Source: Idiomarina sp. | GTDB taxonomy: Bacteria > Pseudomonadota > Gammaproteobacteria > Enterobacterales > Alteromonadaceae | Assembly: GCA_020831965.1 (NCBI GenBank) | Contig: JAFIFP010000010.1 | Span: forward strand, 1 to 64,000 | Direction of reading: 5' to 3' | DNA: 64,000 bases | In this document: one piece after another, positions 1-6,783 of the stretch | Numbering within the stretch: the first letter of the stretch is position 1 | How the letters are laid out: the number at the start of each line of letters is the position of its first letter | Notes under the pieces: generated by a model | The model's input: the letters and a program-made list of their open reading frames with translations, nothing else | Told to the model about the DNA's origin: nothing | Databases searched by the model: none | Program-made: the position numbers and the translations under genes

Positions 1-38
1 CAGCGCATCGCAAGAATTCCACAGGGCGGAGCGCGGCA

Positions 39-142
39 GTCCAACAAGGCGATGAAAAGGCGCTTTCTGGTTTTGTGAAGCATCCTGAAGTGAGGGTGTT
101 TTTTTAGTGCCGGTTTGGCGCCTATTATCTAAAGCGTTAGAG
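39..142 (+). repeat. attC-like integron recombination site
   Basis: The left end carries GTCCAAC and the right end GTTAGAG, matching the RYYYAAC / GTTRRRY core pair of attC sites. The outer 25 bases of both sides can be paired with bulges; the shared stretch is AGGCGC on the left and GGCGCC on the right. The cassette that owns this site lies left of the window, and the next cassette begins inside the right core. I judged this by eye; no folding was run. Confidence 0.6.
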
Positions 143-149
143 TTCAAGA

Positions 150-539
150 ATGTTTTCAACAGTAATTCGCTATACATACACTGAATACAAGTCGATAGTA
201 GACGCGGTTATGTTGCATGAGTTGTGCTACGCTGCTGTTACAAAGTGGCACTTTAAGTACTTTTCGCATCCGATTTGCTTTTGTATTTTCATGTTTAAAT
301 CAATAACTGAGGGTACTTGCCAGTTTGTTTTTACCGAAGATGGCTTTGAACGTAAATCAAATTCAGGAAGTACTCAGACGCAATGGTCAGAGATTGGCAA
401 GGTTGTTGACATAAAAGATGCGTTTCTACTTGTTGGTGCAATTGACGGTATAGCGCCATTGCCAAAGCGATGCTTATCGCAAGAGCAAATCAGTCTTATA
501 AAAAGCTGGGCCGGGAGTAAATTAGTAAGTGAACTCTAA
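150..539 (+). CDS. YcxB-like hypothetical protein (integron cassette)
   Basis: A 129-residue protein. The second half (about residues 53-120) reads like the C-terminal domain of YcxB-family proteins: a short beta-rich stretch with a WSEIGKV segment, then a FLLVG strand, then PLPKR followed by a predicted helix. No function is established for that family; members are usually membrane-attached and of unknown role. The N-terminal half is richer in aromatic residues and Cys and may be a degenerate membrane segment. The gene starts 8 bases after one attC core and its last codons overlap the next attC, the usual packing of a cassette gene. Translation probably depends on a weak upstream site, because no clear Shine-Dalgarno is seen. 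The family call is moderate. Confidence 0.65.
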   Translation: MFSTVIRYTYTEYKSIVDAVMLHELCYAAVTKWHFKYFSHPICFCIFMFKSITEGTCQFVFTEDGFERKSNSGSTQTQWSEIGKVVDIKDAFLLVGAIDGIAPLPKRCLSQEQISLIKSWAGSKLVSEL

Positions 540-632
540 CAAATTGCTTAATTTCGTTCCGGCCACAAACGGCGTGGCCTCCACTGGACTGCCTACGCTG
601 CGCTGCGGCAGCCAATTAGCAAAGCGTTATGC
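534..632 (+). repeat. attC integron recombination site
   Basis: Begins CTCTAAC and ends GTTATGC. The inner boxes TTGCTTAATT on the left and AATTAGCAA on the right are complementary apart from one extra base, which is the extrahelical-base arrangement typical of attC. The middle holds a second GC-rich imperfect hairpin. The site closes the YcxB-like cassette and opens the SRA-HNH cassette. Confidence 0.75.
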
Positions 633-652
633 ATCAGTAGTAAGAGGAAGTT

Positions 653-1531
653 ATGTCAGATAAGAAGAAGGAGCGTGTCTTTGGCCATATTCCAGGTACC
701 ACGGTAGGCCAACTATTCCCAGACAGAGTATCGCTTGCTAAGTCAGGTATCCATTCCCCAACACAAGCTGGCATAAGTGGTGCTGCATCTGAAGGCGCAG
801 ACTCAATTGTCCTGTCTGGTGGATATGAAGATGATGAAGATTACGGCTCTGAAATTATCTATACAGGAGCCGGTGGCCGTGACCAAAACACGGGAAAGCA
901 GGTTGCTGACCAGACATTAGAGAGAAGCAATCTTGCGTTAGCAAAGAGCAAGATTGAAGGCTACCCTGTTCGTGTCATACGTAGCCACACTCACAAGAGC
1001 CCATACTCACCAAAAAAAGGCTATCAATATTCTGGTCTGTACTTCGTTGATGATTACTGGCGTGAGCGAGGTCATTCAGGTTTCGACGTGTGGCGGTAAC
1101 GTCTCCTGTCCTACGACCAACAGCCGAACCTCAGTACTGTCAATGAGCCGCCTCCTGAATACGGTAAAACCAAACGGAAAGAAACCACTGTCCAGCGTTT
1201 AGTGAGAGATACAGCTGTCGCAAAAAATGTTAAGCGCTGGCACAAATATCAGTGCCAAGTCTGTGGAGTCGCACTGGAAACGAGCGCAGGCCTCTATGCT
1301 GAAGCAGCTCATATACAACCGTTGGGTGAGCCTCACAATGGGCCTGATGTAGAGAACAACGTTATCTGCCTTTGCCCAAATCACCATGTGCTCTTTGATA
1401 ATGGCGGGTTCGCCATTGCAGATGATCTTAGCTTGATAGGTTTGAGTGGCACGCTAAGGACATTGAAAAAACACACCATTGGCCTTGAGTTCATCAGATA
1501 CCACCGCGAGCACTATCAGGCCAATACATAA
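653..1531 (+). pseudogene. SRA-HNH modification-dependent endonuclease, one in-frame stop
   Basis: One 293-codon reading frame is interrupted by a single TAA at 1097-1099 (codon 149). Before the stop, residues 7-148 form an SRA/YDG domain, which flips out and binds modified cytosine: HIPGTTVGQLF, then GADSIVLSGGYEDDEDYG, IIYTGAGGRD and KQVADQ. After the stop, in the same frame, comes an HNH nuclease with CQVCG (about residue 201), AAHIQPLG (about 219) and ENNVICLCPNHHVLFDNG. Joined SRA-HNH proteins are known restriction enzymes that cut DNA with modified cytosine, acting against modified phage DNA. The stop follows VWR, where the domain continues RLLSYDQQP, so a sense codon (probably Tyr) was lost by one substitution. 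A GTG at 1202 could restart the nuclease half alone. Either the gene is dead, or it is read through, or the base is an assembly error. Confidence 0.85.
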
Positions 1532-1582
1532 CCAGTAACATCACCGGTCGCGCGGAACGCGCCGGTGTGCTTGGCGTTAAAT
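1526..1582 (+). repeat. Short attC-like integron site
   Basis: 57 bases from ACATAAC to GTTAAAT. The core contains a strong hairpin with CACCGG on the left and CCGGTG on the right around a GC-rich loop. The left core overlaps the last codons of the HNH gene. Its size equals that of the shortest well-known attC sites. The left seven bases (ACATAACC) recur at the start of the site at 3631. Confidence 0.65.
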
Positions 1583-1592
1583 AGGATACCCG

Positions 1593-2894
1593 ATGAATAA
1601 ATTTCTTTGCATCACACTTACTCTGCTCTGTATTTCATGTGCCAAAGACACTACGACTCATAATGTTGCCTATATCAATGGGCAATGGTTCGATGGCGAA
1701 ACGTTTGTCGATCGTACATTATACAGCTCAGACGGATATTTTACTGACCAAGAACCATCACGTATTGATTCTACGGTAGATTTAAACAGAAAATTTGTTA
1801 TACCGCCATTTGGAGATGCACATACTCATAATTTAGAAGCTCCGGAACAGCTAAATGAGATGGAATCAAAGTACATAAAAGACGGTATCTTTTACGTTCA
1901 GGTCCTTACAAATCACGCCTCGAAAGTCGCAAGCTTTCGCGATGAGTTTAATAAACCTGAAACTATCGATGTAATGTATGCAAATGGAGGGCTCACGAGC
2001 ACTTTAGGCCATCCGTTTGTTGCTTTTGAGACGTCTGCAATGGGTTTACACTGGTCTGCTATGTTCACGCAAAGAGACAGAGTTATGCAAAGCCGTCTGG
2101 TTGAAAATGATGCCTACTGGTTTTTGGATAATCCCGAAGAAGTACAAGAAAAATGGGATAACATAATGGCTACTAATCCCGATCTCCTCAAGATCTATCT
2201 TATTAGAACTTCTGAACATGATGATTTAATTAATACGAATAACATGGGGAATTTCGGACTTTCAGCAAGTACTGCACAGGCTATTGTAACAAAAGCCAAA
2301 GAACGTGGATTGCGTGTTGTAGCTCATGTTGAAACAGCCGAAGATTTTCGCATTGGTCTTGATATAGGAGTAGATGGATTCGGACACTTACCCGGTTACA
2401 GCTGGAATGCTGAAGCAGATAGTGAAGAATACAGGCTCACAGATGAAGACTTGCGAAGAGCTGCACAGGCAAATGTATATGTAACCCCAACCGTAAATTT
2501 CGCTCGTGTTTATGCAACAAAATATGACAAAAATGGAATGTCGAGTGTGGATGATGAACGGCTAAGGATAGTCAACCAATTCTTAAAAAGTGAACTCAAG
2601 CGTCTGCACGAAGCCGGTATCACTATTGCGATGGGATCAGATCAGCAGGGTGAGACCAGTCTGCTTGAATTGAATTATATTCACGAAGAACTCCAGATAT
2701 TTGACAATGCTACTTTGCTGCAAATGGCTACTTATACTACGCCACAGGCGATTTTCCCTGGTCGTTTAATTGGTAAATTTGAAAATGGATACGAAGCCAG
2801 TTTTTTAGCTTTAGACAGTAATCCATTAATTCATTGGTCTGCGCTAAAAGAAATATCTATGCGAATAAAGCAGGGAAATATTATTGAGCCTTAA
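1593..2894 (+). CDS. Amidohydrolase-family lipoprotein
   Basis: A 433-residue protein with a lipoprotein signal peptide: a hydrophobic run after MNKF and a lipobox ISC with Cys at about 16, so it should be membrane-anchored outside the cytoplasm. The rest is a metal-dependent amidohydrolase barrel of the imidazolonepropionase-like type: a GDAHTHN motif (HxH metal ligands, about residue 75), VVAHVETAEDF and GHLPGYSW for the later histidines, and AMGSDQQGE for the catalytic Asp near residue 351. Key residues look intact, so a hydrolase of an amide, ester or cyclic substrate is likely; the substrate cannot be told. The gene is visibly more AT-rich than the chromosome to the right, which suits acquired cassette cargo. 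The start is an ATG preceded by AGGATA. Confidence 0.75.
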   Translation: MNKFLCITLTLLCISCAKDTTTHNVAYINGQWFDGETFVDRTLYSSDGYFTDQEPSRIDSTVDLNRKFVIPPFGDAHTHNLEAPEQLNEMESKYIKDGIFYVQVLTNHASKVASFRDEFNKPETIDVMYANGGLTSTLGHPFVAFETSAMGLHWSAMFTQRDRVMQSRLVENDAYWFLDNPEEVQEKWDNIMATNPDLLKIYLIRTSEHDDLINTNNMGNFGLSASTAQAIVTKAKERGLRVVAHVETAEDFRIGLDIGVDGFGHLPGYSWNAEADSEEYRLTDEDLRRAAQANVYVTPTVNFARVYATKYDKNGMSSVDDERLRIVNQFLKSELKRLHEAGITIAMGSDQQGETSLLELNYIHEELQIFDNATLLQMATYTTPQAIFPGRLIGKFENGYEASFLALDSNPLIHWSALKEISMRIKQGNIIEP

Positions 2895-2916
2895 AGAATT
2901 GATAGTTTAAGAAAAA

Positions 2917-3003
2917 TAATAAGCAAATCAAGCGGACGCGTTTGCGTTTAGTTGCTTACATTCAAGGATTTAGTCGTGCCGCTTTTTTTCCAGACCGTTA
3001 TGC
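2917..3003 (+). repeat. Possible degenerate attC site
   Basis: The right end has GTTATGC, the same core as the site ending at 632, and CCGCTTT there pairs with CAAGCGG near 2929. The left core lacks a clean AAC. The position between the amidohydrolase and the Phd gene is where an attC is expected. Confidence 0.35.
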
Positions 3004-3023
3004 CTCTTGACTGGACCTGTTAA

Positions 3024-3045
3024 CTGGTGCTATTAATAGCACCAG
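3024..3045. promoter_or_regulatory. Perfect palindrome, likely antitoxin operator
   Basis: A perfect 22-base palindrome with half-site CTGGTGCTATT lies 22 bases upstream of the Phd-like antitoxin start. Type II toxin-antitoxin pairs are usually repressed by the antitoxin, or the complex, on such palindromes. Autoregulation is inferred from position and symmetry. Confidence 0.6.
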
Positions 3046-3066
3046 ATTGTTGGTTAGGTAATCACT

Positions 3067-3336
3067 ATGCAAGTGAAATTTTCTGAGGATGTTATTCCTC
3101 TATCAGACCTGAAGGTCAATCCCGGAAAGGTGGTTGGTCGAGCACAGGAAACGCATCGCCCAATCCTGCTCACCAGTCGTGGTCGTGGCATAGCTGTGGT
3201 TCAGGGGCTCGAGGATTATGAGAGAACCGCAGAGGAATTGCGGTTTGTAAAGGCGGTGGCGCAAGGGCTTATGGATGTTCGCGAGGGAAACACCGTATCG
3301 TTGGAGGACGCCAAGAATACGTTGGGCATCAAGTAA
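3067..3336 (+). CDS. Phd/YefM-family antitoxin
   Basis: An 89-residue protein. The N-terminal two thirds matches the Phd/YefM fold: DVIPLSDLKVNPGKVVGRA, then RPILLTSRGRGIAVVQGLEDYER, the strand-helix dimer that binds operator DNA. The C-terminal tail after residue 60 would wrap and block the toxin. It is encoded directly before a ParE-like toxin: its stop TAA is followed at once by the toxin ATG. The ribosome site AGG at 3056-3058 sits inside a GTTAGGT sequence. Such pairs are common stabilisers of large cassette arrays. Confidence 0.85.
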   Translation: MQVKFSEDVIPLSDLKVNPGKVVGRAQETHRPILLTSRGRGIAVVQGLEDYERTAEELRFVKAVAQGLMDVREGNTVSLEDAKNTLGIK

Positions 3337-3636
3337 ATGGAATTACGCATCGCACAGTCCGCTCTTGAGGATTTACAGGCTATTCAGGAATATTACAGAG
3401 AACAGGATGTGCCACATATTGGCAATGATTTTGTGGCTGCTATTCTGGAGCATTGTGAAATGCTTCAAATCCACCCTGATGCTGGCCGAGTTGTTCCTGA
3501 ATTCAACATAGATCATATTCGCGAATTGATTCACGCGCCATTTCGAGTTGTCTATCTCAGGCAGGCTAAAGAGGTTGTGCTGATAAGAGTCTGGCGGAGT
3601 GAGAGGCAGCTCGAGGTACCAGCAAACGAAACATAA
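3337..3636 (+). CDS. ParE/RelE-superfamily toxin
   Basis: A 99-residue protein with the ParE-type layout. Two N-terminal helices (SALEDLQAIQEYYREQD and the following FVAAILEHCEMLQIHPDAGR) lead into a beta sheet, RELIHAPFRVVYLRQAKEVVLIRVWRSERQL. The pattern HPDAGR, then RELIHAPFRVVY, then VWRSER is typical of ParE toxins, which poison gyrase, although relatives cut mRNA. The target is not settled by sequence. It starts immediately after the antitoxin stop, so translation is coupled. It looks full-length and intact. Confidence 0.85.
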   Translation: MELRIAQSALEDLQAIQEYYREQDVPHIGNDFVAAILEHCEMLQIHPDAGRVVPEFNIDHIRELIHAPFRVVYLRQAKEVVLIRVWRSERQLEVPANET

Positions 3637-3708
3637 CCAAGCTATGAACCGGAAGCTAAACCTTCCACTTCGCCGGGGTTTTGTTACCGGTGAACGCGGG
3701 CGTTAGCG
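3631..3708 (+). repeat. attC-like integron site
   Basis: Starts ACATAACC, overlapping the toxin stop codon, and ends GTTAGCG. An inner GAACCGG on the left can be aligned with the reverse complement of ACCGGTGAAC on the right. It closes the Phd-ParE cassette. Confidence 0.55.
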
Positions 3709-3791
3709 AATGTCTGGGTATGCTAGTGATGCATTTTGCGGAAGTCGCCTTGTAAATACCCCATTTATAACACAGTCATCTCGTAGAATAT

Positions 3792-4601
3792 TTATGCCGC
3801 ATTTCGGTACTCAAATGGCGTCATATCATTGAGTGAATCGTGCGGTCGTTCGTTGTTGTATAGCTCAATCCAGTCTTCGGTTATTTGTTTTACTTCATTC
3901 AGGTTGTTGAAAATGTAGCAGTCGAGTACATCGTCACGATAAGTTCGGTTGAACCGTTCAATATATGCGTTCTGATATGGGCATCCGGGCTTAATGTAAT
4001 CAATCATAATGTCATGGGCTTTTGCCCAGTTCACGAATACTTCTGAGGTGAATTCGCTGCCACTATCAACCCGAATTTTTTCAGGGTAACCGTGCCATTC
4101 AGCAAGTTGGTCAAGATAGCGTATGACGCGCAATGACGGCATGCTGGTCGCAATATCAATACCCAATACTTCGCGATTAAAATCATCAATCACGTTAAAT
4201 GTGCGAAACCTAACTTTGTTGTGCAGGCTGTCGCTCATAAAGTCCATTGACCAAGACTTACCCAGGGCATCTGGAGCAGCTAATGGCTCTGGATTGCGGT
4301 TGGGTAAGCGCTTTTTACCTTTGCGCCGCAGGTTCAGTTTTAGCTCAGTGTAAACGCGATAAACACGCTTGTGATTCCAGCGGTGGCCTAGCTTACGAAG
4401 GCGTTTGAAGCACTTCGGGAAGCCCCACCGATGATGCCTTTCGACTAAAGCATTCAAAACATCAATGATTTCATCATCATCGGTCAGCTTCGGCTCGTAA
4501 TAGTAGGCGGTTCGGCTGATGCCAACCACATCACAGCACTTTACAACGCTTGCTTTATACTGCACCTGCAACTCGCGTGCCCAGATTTTTCGTTCTGTCA
4601 C
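3792..4601 (-). CDS. IS3-family transposase OrfB (DDE)
   Basis: A 269-residue part with a helix-turn-helix-like leader (KCCDVVGISRTAYYY) followed by an rve-type integrase core. The first catalytic Asp is in WSMDFMSD, the second in RVDSGSEFT, and the Glu in NAYIERFNRTYRDDVLD; the tail ends NNERPHDSLNDMTPFEYR. It carries out strand cleavage and transfer when fused to OrfA. The GTG at 4601 gives a stand-alone start, but the active transposase is expected from a -1 frameshift on orfA, which joins KK from orfA to ALAPVTERK. Confidence 0.9.
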   Translation of the reverse strand: MTERKIWARELQVQYKASVVKCCDVVGISRTAYYYEPKLTDDDEIIDVLNALVERHHRWGFPKCFKRLRKLGHRWNHKRVYRVYTELKLNLRRKGKKRLPNRNPEPLAAPDALGKSWSMDFMSDSLHNKVRFRTFNVIDDFNREVLGIDIATSMPSLRVIRYLDQLAEWHGYPEKIRVDSGSEFTSEVFVNWAKAHDIMIDYIKPGCPYQNAYIERFNRTYRDDVLDCYIFNNLNEVKQITEDWIELYNNERPHDSLNDMTPFEYRNAA

Positions 4602-4606
4602 AGGTG

Positions 4607-4867
4607 CTAGAGCTTTTTTATAATGTCTTCTTGCATCTGTGATTTGAGGCTCAGCTCTGCATACATCTGCTTAAGCCGGCGGTTTTCTTCTTCAAGCTCT
4701 TTTAAGCGGCGCACATCCGATGCTTCCATACCGCCGTACTTTTCGCGCCATTTATAAAACGTTGAATTACCGATACCGTACTTACGGCAGATGTCTTTTA
4801 CCGGCATGCCGGCTTCGGCTTCTTTTAAAATCGCCACAATCTGGCTTTCTGTCATGCGTTTGCTCAT
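4607..4867 (-). CDS. IS3-family OrfA, DNA-binding subunit
   Basis: An 86-residue protein: a helix-turn-helix (QIVAILKEAEAGMPVKDIC, then RKYGIGNSTFYKWREKYGG) followed by a leucine-zipper-like coiled coil, RRLKELEEENRRLKQMYAEL. This is the terminal-repeat recogniser and dimerisation half of IS3-type transposases. The stop TAG lies four bases beyond a slippery run of A, so a fraction of ribosomes should shift into orfB. Confidence 0.9.
   Translation of the reverse strand: MSKRMTESQIVAILKEAEAGMPVKDICRKYGIGNSTFYKWREKYGGMEASDVRRLKELEEENRRLKQMYAELSLKSQMQEDIIKKL
4613..4619 (-). other. A6G slippery site for -1 frameshifting
   Basis: On the minus strand the end of orfA reads ATTATAAAAAAGCTCTAG. The heptamer AAAAAAG is the standard IS3 slippery sequence. 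A -1 shift there continues into the orfB frame with no stop before its GTG. Confidence 0.8.
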
Positions 4868-5044
4868 CGTAAAACCCCTTTGTTTTAGTTTAAAAGAAAT
4901 TCTACGAGCAAGCTGTATTATTTTACTGGGTAGTTACATGATGCCGTTGAATAAAAAATGGAATATATGGGTAAAAGTCCTTAAGGCTAAGGGAAAATGT
5001 CCGCTTTTGACAAAAATTGGATATGGCGAAGTGATGCAGGTAAC

Positions 5045-5116
5045 GTATAACAAGCGCAATCAGTCGGAAAAATTACTCGCTGCGCTCCCAATTTTCCGCT
5101 GTTGCGAGCGTTAGCA
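5045..5116 (+). repeat. attC integron recombination site
   Basis: Starts GTATAAC and ends GTTAGCA. The inner boxes CAAGCGCAA on the left and TTGCGAGCG on the right pair, followed inward by GGAAAA / TTTTCC. It is one of the clearest sites in the array. It closes the short cassette that holds the IS and opens the BrnT/BrnA cassette. Confidence 0.75.
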
Positions 5117-5143
5117 ACCGCACTTTTCTACCCTTCTTGCTAA

Positions 5144-5173
5144 ATGAGTAAAAAAGCAATAATTTATACTCAT
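5144..5173. promoter_or_regulatory. Inverted repeat over the brnT start
   Basis: Arms ATGAGTA and TACTCAT are separated by 16 AT-rich bases. The right arm contains the brnT start codon. BrnA is a known repressor of its own operon, so this is a candidate operator; the match to any known BrnA site was not tested. Confidence 0.4.
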
Positions 5174-5435
5174 GCACATTTTTGAGTTTGATAATGATAA
5201 GAGCCAAGCGAATCTAAAGAAGCATGGAATCGACTTCCGTGACGCGCAGGCCTTATGGGGTGACCAGGATTTACTTGAGATTCAAGCAAAGACTGCCGAT
5301 GAACCTCGCTACCTCGTTATTGGTCTTATTGGTAGCAAACACTGGTCCGCTGTTATCACTTACCGAGGGGAGAAAATTCGTCTCATCTCGGTAAGGCGCT
5401 CGCGTAAGAGAGAGGTAGAGTTGTATGAAAGCTAA
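5172..5435 (+). CDS. brnT: BrnT-family ribonuclease toxin
   Basis: An 87-residue protein with the BrnT pattern: MHIFEFDNDKSQANLKKHGIDF at the start, DDxKxxxNxxKHGI-like, then a region with DLLEIQA and EPRYLVIGLIGSK, and a C-terminal VITYRGEKIRLISVRRSRKREVELYE. BrnT has a RelE-like fold and is a type II toxin that cuts RNA. The toxin gene precedes the antitoxin, as is usual for brnTA. It overlaps brnA by 11 bases. All family landmarks are present, so it should be active. Confidence 0.9.
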   Translation: MHIFEFDNDKSQANLKKHGIDFRDAQALWGDQDLLEIQAKTADEPRYLVIGLIGSKHWSAVITYRGEKIRLISVRRSRKREVELYES

Positions 5436-5691
5436 AGATTTTGACGCCAAATTTGATGAAGGCGCTGACGATATTATTGACGAGCTAAACGTTAAGAGTG
5501 CGCGCCGAGTAAATCAAGAAGCGAAGCGCATCAATGTCGACTTCCCTGCCTGGGTGGTTGAATCGCTGGACCGTGAAGCTGCTCGAATTGGCGTGACTCG
5601 GCAATCGATTATTAAAGTTTGGCTTGTAGAGCGTTTACGGGCTGAAGCTGCTAACAAACCGCTGAAAGATGACGCCGCAAGCAGAAGTTGA
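5425..5691 (+). CDS. brnA: BrnA-family antitoxin
   Basis: An 88-residue protein. An acidic N terminus (KFDEGADDIIDEL) leads to a ribbon-helix-helix DNA-binding part, RINVDFPAWVVESLDREAARIGVTRQSIIKVWLVERL, as in BrnA. It should neutralise BrnT and repress the operon. The start lies inside brnT behind a GAGAGGTAGAG ribosome site. The last dozen residues (KPLKDDAASRS) overlap the start of a second, broken antitoxin-like frame. Confidence 0.88.
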   Translation: MKAKDFDAKFDEGADDIIDELNVKSARRVNQEAKRINVDFPAWVVESLDREAARIGVTRQSIIKVWLVERLRAEAANKPLKDDAASRS

Positions 5692-5927
5692 ACAGCATCT
5701 GGAAGCAATCGCCAGCAGGCTGCTGCCGTAGCAAAGACTAGGCGATCAACCAGGCATTGTTGGAATACATAGAAAAGCAGCAGCTTGAGCAAGAGCGGTG
5801 GAAACAAACGTTAGAGGCAATGGAGTCTGCTGCCCAAAGCAAGGTTGTTGATGCCATCGAGGTTCACAGTTGGCTTAATAGCTGGAGAATCGAAAACGAG
5901 CAGGATGCGCCGCGATCAGGTAAGTGA
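5669..5927 (+). pseudogene. Remnant of an antitoxin gene
   Basis: The ATG at 5669 opens a frame reading MTPQAEVEQHLEAIASRL that stops at TAG 5729. From about 5733 a different frame reads AINQALLEYIEKQQLEQERW and ends SWRIENEQDAPRSGK at TGA 5925-5927. Joined, these resemble CopG/RelB-type antitoxins with a helix rich in Q, E and W. At least one frameshift separates the halves, so no full protein is made. The end overlaps a ParE-like start by four bases, the usual coupling of such pairs. Confidence 0.6.
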
Positions 5928-6036
5928 AGCTGGTTTACACGGACGAAGCCATTGATGATTTGAAACGCCTTAGGGAGTTCATTGCGGATCACAGCCCGCA
6001 TAACCAGTCGCATCAATGCGCGCCTTGAGCGTTAGG
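5924..6036 (+). pseudogene. Truncated ParE-like toxin remnant
   Basis: From GTG 5924 the frame reads VKLVYTDEAIDDLKRLREFI, then ADHSPH, matching the N terminus of ParE toxins. After that the homologous residues (SRINARLER) continue in another frame, consistent with loss of two bases. The sequence then meets TAG inside GTTAGGT at 6031-6037. The remaining two thirds of the toxin is missing. A short CGCAT/ATGCG hairpin with CATAAC on its left makes the end look attC-like. Confidence 0.55.
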
Positions 6037-6066
6037 TTCTTACAAACCGGAAATGATGAGTCAAAG

Positions 6067-6654
6067 ATGAAATTTCGAATGTTCGCCTGCTTACTTAGCA
6101 CCCTACTTTTGGTTAGCTGCACTACAGCGCTCTGGTCTCCTAACTACTATAGCGAGAAAATCGACGGTTTCTATCTCACGCCCGAAACGCTTGACTTAAT
6201 TGTCACAAGCCAGAATACAGCTTATATTTTCCCTGTCACGGACCAGTTCGCCAACGCGCTGCTTCTCTCGAGAGAGATCAACTTTCATCCCTCATTTCCT
6301 GACTTCGCCCTTGATAACGAAAATCAAATCAGCGGCACGGTCAGACTTGTCTATCGTGACGAGCAGTCATCCCCCGAACTCTTAGACCAACTTCACGCAC
6401 TTGGCTTCCGACAGGCTGGATTAAATAGCTACGTACTTAACACTCACATTTCTGGAAAAAAGTATCAGATTCAAGGCGAAATTCCGTTGGAGAAACTAGA
6501 ACAACCCGTTATTGTGAGCATCGCACAGCCGCTAACGCGCAGTGACACCGTGAGAAAACTCGTCGCCACGCCGGTAACAATAACTTACGACGCTGTGGTT
6601 GTAGTTCCGCTGACGGTTGTGGTTTTTACCTTTGTCGGATTGTTAAGTCGTTAA
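6067..6654 (+). CDS. Hypothetical lipoprotein
   Basis: A 195-residue protein beginning MKFRMFACLLSTLLLVSC, a clean lipoprotein signal with lipobox LVSC and Cys at about 18. The ATG at 6067 is preferred to upstream in-frame starts because it places the signal at the very N terminus. The mature part has no motif I recognise and contains a hydrophobic C-terminal stretch (VVVVPLTVVVFTFVGLL) that may be a second membrane contact. The function is unknown. It sits just beyond the last attC-like core and could be the final cassette or the start of flanking DNA. Confidence 0.6.
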   Translation: MKFRMFACLLSTLLLVSCTTALWSPNYYSEKIDGFYLTPETLDLIVTSQNTAYIFPVTDQFANALLLSREINFHPSFPDFALDNENQISGTVRLVYRDEQSSPELLDQLHALGFRQAGLNSYVLNTHISGKKYQIQGEIPLEKLEQPVIVSIAQPLTRSDTVRKLVATPVTITYDAVVVVPLTVVVFTFVGLLSR

Positions 6655-6783
6655 AGTCGCCACGTTCCAGGTCATCTTCGAGTCTAGATTCAGTATGAAT
6701 TACGACGAATTATTTGCTGGTTACTGAACTACCAAGTAGAGTTAGAAAACAACAACATTGTGCTAGCCGCCGGAGATTCAAGA

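Larger units (their letters stand above)
3751..4938 (-). mobile_element. IS3-family insertion sequence, apparently intact
   Basis: 1188 bases bounded by inverted ends TGTAAATACCC (left) and TGTAACTACCC (read inward from the right). Both ends also share CGTAGAAT about 30 bases inside. Two overlapping-frame genes, orfA and orfB, are read leftward with an A6G slippery site between them. The DDE residues are intact. The three bases outside the ends (CCT and TGA) do not match, so no target duplication is visible; the flanks may have been rearranged since insertion. The element lies in a short cassette between attC sites at 3631 and 5045. Confidence 0.9.

Noticed and set aside
954-1202. Frame overlapping the SRA domain in another phase
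   Set aside because: It is a shadow of the conserved SRA-HNH frame and has no recognisable motif.
3017-3059. Palindrome plus GTTAGGT read as a short attC
   Set aside because: The palindrome is perfect and sits at the operator position of the antitoxin gene; attC stems are imperfect with extrahelical bases, and a better site ends at 3003.
3728-4944. TGATGC on both sides of the IS as a target duplication
   Set aside because: The left copy lies 17 bases outside the inverted repeat, so it does not abut the element; likely chance.
5998-6037. CATAAC ... GTTAGGT as a sixth full attC site
   Set aside because: Most of it is coding sequence of the toxin remnant (RINARLER in another frame), so the boxes may be accidental; kept only as a note.
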